Source: Chrysochromulina parva
Taxonomy: Eukaryota > Haptophyta > Prymnesiales > Chrysochromulinaceae
Assembly (NCBI GenBank): GCA_002887195.1
Contig: PJAB01000418.1
Coordinates: 1 to 27,306, forward strand
Length of the DNA stretch: 27,306 bases
Direction: 5' to 3'
Positions 25,397 through 27,306 of this stretch are shown here, one piece after another. The notes below the pieces were generated by a model, which was not told the origin of the DNA, ran no database searches, and saw only the letters and a program-made list of their open reading frames with translations. Numbering within the stretch: position 1 is the stretch's first letter; every line of letters begins with the position of its first letter. The translations under genes and the position numbers were made by a program.

Positions 25397-25675
25397 TCAC
25401 AAAATAGTGGCGTGCATACCGTTAGGTGTCCGCTTCGACAGGCCCGTATGCAAGCTGTCGACGCCCGGCATCGCTGAATACACCTCCCACGAGCGTGGAC
25501 GCTCCTCCTCGTGCGGCTCGCCCATCACCGAGTGGTCATCCGAGTTGTTGTTGGGCGGCGCCTCTCCTCGCAGCGTGTACAGGACGCGCACCAGCTCGGT
25601 GTTCTTCGCGAGCTGCTTCTGGAGCTCCAGCGCTAGCGCCTTCTCCTCGGCAGCCGTGTACTTTTTGGTGGACAT
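25397..25675 (-). CDS. Small hypothetical protein (92 aa, or 116 aa from 25747)
   Basis: No family is recognised. ATG 25675 starts MSTKKYTAAEEKALALELQKQLAKNTELVRVLYTLRGEAPP, a convincing amphipathic helix. A disordered polar tail follows, with an Asn/Asp-rich stretch and a PHEEERPRSWEVYS segment. An upstream in-frame ATG at 25747 would add 24 residues, but that extension crosses a 9-bp T run (plus strand), so its frame is less certain. There is no signal peptide or membrane span. Codon composition is consistent with coding, and confidence is moderate. Confidence 0.5.
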   Translation of the reverse strand: MSTKKYTAAEEKALALELQKQLAKNTELVRVLYTLRGEAPPNNNSDDHSVMGEPHEEERPRSWEVYSAMPGVDSLHTGLSKRTPNGMHATIL

Positions 25676-26014
25676 GCGGAGCGCAACAACTTCGACCGCG
25701 CCGGGCGATGTGCCCACGACGGCGTTTTTTTTTGACTTCATGATCACCGCTTGCTTGCTTGTAAGCAGGATATCTCGGAAAATTCGATTTCTTCAGCGTA
25801 GTGTGTGACTTTGAGCACAACGATTCGATACACGGATCCTGCTTCACATGACCATGTTCAAGCGCAGACGCACAGGACAGCGACTACCCGGGCCCGGCAC
25901 GCCGCAGTGACCACACGCGCTCCCCTAGTTCAGCTGCCGGGGGTACGAGTGGAGCTGGCGCAGTACACTCCGCGCGTCGGGCGACTCGCGCGCCTCCCGT
26001 CGCCTCTCATTGCA

Positions 26015-27097
26015 TCAGTTCATCAGGACGCCCTCGTACTTGTTCTTGAACCACTGCTGCGTCTCCTTCTTGTTAATGCGGTGGCTAATGCCCATGGGCG
26101 TCTGCTTGGCGCGCCGCTTCGCCACACGCATGCCGCCCGTGCGCTTCATCACGACGTAAAAGTCCATGCCGTAGATGCCAGTGGACGGGTCGTACTTGAG
26201 GCCTGCGACACGCGACACGCGCACGAGGGGCACGTCAGAGCAGTTGCGGGCGGCACGTGTGAACGGGCGGCACGTGTGAACCAAGAGCCACTCGGATTGT
26301 CCATCCATCGCCGGCACCCCGCAGGCGGCCACCGCCGAGCATCCGCCCGCTTCGCCGCGTCGCAGGCCTGTCCCATCAAGAAATGTCGGCACTGGAGGCG
26401 GTGTGTGCTGCCACCCCACAGCCCCATCGGAACCGCTGCTGTCCTTGCTGTGGCCCCCATCCGTCGCCGTTTCCGCCGCCGCCGTCCCTTGAACATCCCG
26501 GCCGGCTTCGCCCCGACTGCTTGCGCCGCCGCTGCCGCCTCATCGTCCGCGCGGCGGCGAGCGTTCGGGCGTAGCGGGCGCGCACCGAGATCGATGTGCT
26601 CGCTGATGCCAAAGCCGAAGTTGCCCGTCGCGGAGAAGTTCTTCTTCCGCAGCTCGTACTCCTTCACCTTCAGGCCACGCTCGAGGATCTCCTCCGCCTT
26701 CTCGCCGCGCATGCAAACGTGGCACGCGATCTTCTCGTTCCTACGAATGCCGAATTGGCGAACAGTGTAGCGCGCCTTCTTGAAGACGGGCTGCTGTCCG
26801 CTGAGCTGCTCGAGCACCTTGGCGGCGCGGGTGAGACGATCGCCACTCTCGCCGACGGAGATGTTGAGGATCAGCTTCTCGACCTTCAGCTTGCGCATGA
26901 CGTTCTCATCCTGAAAACGACAGAAGCGAGGCCTGGTCAGCGTGGTCGTTTGGCGAGCGACAGCTCACCGAAGTTGCTCGGCGGTCGTGCGCGCCAGCGG
27001 TCGCAGCGGCTACAGGCACGCCCCTCAGACAAGATCATCGCAGGCGTGCGCCATCTCAGCCAGCCGTGGGACAGCGTCAGCGCACCTCGTCACCCAT
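26015..27097 (-). CDS. RPL11: Cytosolic 60S ribosomal protein L11 (uL5), three exons
   Basis: This is a component of the 60S central protuberance that contacts 5S rRNA. I reconstruct three exons. Exon 1 is 27097-27086 (12 nt, MGDE). Exon 2 is 26910-26586, beginning [13 protein letters not shown] and ending EHIDLG. Exon 3 is 26202-26015, beginning [17 protein letters not shown]. Intron 1 (27085-26911, 175 nt) and intron 2 (26585-26203, 383 nt) both start GTGCGC and end CAG. The joined frame gives 174 residues, close to the family's usual 170-180. Landmarks are [77 protein letters not shown]^[11 protein letters not shown] and HRINKKE...[10 protein letters not shown]. Without splicing, two overlapping ORFs appear, each part intron. 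Intron 2 holds two 17-bp tandem units at 26248-26281. Confidence 0.95.
26248..26281. repeat. 17-bp tandem duplication in RPL11 intron 2
   Basis: The unit gggcggcacgtgtgaac occurs twice in direct succession (26248-26264 and 26265-26281), about 45 bp from the 3' splice site. Confidence 0.95.
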
Positions 27098-27306
27098 GGT
27101 CCTTTCAGACGACCGCACAGATAGACACGAGGCCTGCGTGCAGTGCTCTTTTCACATTGACACGTGTGAAAACTTGAACACTGGGCATGCCGCTTGACCC
27201 CAACGGTTAAGCGGCCGTGAACCAACGTGTGAAGAGAGACAGACAGTCGCCCGGCCAGGGGGAAGGGATATGCGGGGAGAGGTCTCCCTGCCGTTTGGGG
27301 TATTCG

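Noticed and set aside
25805..26770. 321-aa plus-strand ORF
   Set aside because: It is antisense to RPL11 exons and introns, with low-complexity composition.

Overview
The window is nuclear DNA of a GC-rich eukaryote. The evidence is a spliced cytosolic ribosomal protein gene (uL5/RPL11), a Dbl-family RhoGEF, an ALKBH8-type oxygenase, a Cu/Zn superoxide dismutase and several EF-hand proteins. A unicellular alga with a complex red-lineage plastid fits best, and a haptophyte is my first guess. The DUF2854 protein is a plastid/cyanobacterial family, and its leader looks like a signal peptide ending in AAG-F followed by a transit-like stretch. The clearest introns begin GTGCGC and not GTRAGT. Short tandem repeats occur throughout, inside genes as well as between them.

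Layout, left to right. 263-2626 (-): large unrecognised protein, probably with an intron built around a 10-bp repeat array. 2942-4114 (+): EF-hand protein. 4115-5168: essentially gene-free. 5169-6065 (-): plastid DUF2854 protein. 6237-7250 (+): F-box/HEAT-like protein. 7457-8422: two weak overlapping ORFs. 8574-8632: pentamer hairpin. 8871-9644 (-): charged coiled-coil protein. 9847-11559 (-): DH-PH RhoGEF. 11777-12631 (+): multi-pass membrane protein. 13267-13875 (-): peroxiredoxin-5 homologue whose catalytic cysteine codon is TGA. 14270-16693 (-): ubiquitin-like/Ras-like GTPase/EF-hand protein. 17303-18283 (-): Cu/Zn SOD with a long N-terminal extension. 18527-20320 (-): ALKBH8-like oxygenase fused to a CS domain. 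20698-21426 (-): BPL_N/GATase1-like protein. 22071-22646 (-): small secretory-route membrane protein. 22916-23848 (+): DUF218 protein. 24249-24962 (+): PH-like protein. 25397-25675 (-): small ORF. 26015-27097 (-): RPL11 in three exons.

The genes do not form an operon or an obvious pathway cluster; this is ordinary dense algal gene order with divergent and tandem pairs. Two antioxidant enzymes (peroxiredoxin and SOD) and three Ca2+/small-GTPase signalling proteins lie near one another, which may be chance. The most notable observation is the probable selenoprotein peroxiredoxin: one in-frame TGA sits exactly at the peroxidatic residue of the PxxxTxxC motif, with a candidate SECIS element in the 3' UTR. 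Next come two unusual domain fusions (UBL-GTPase-EF-hand and AlkB-CS) and repeat arrays that interrupt otherwise conserved domains.
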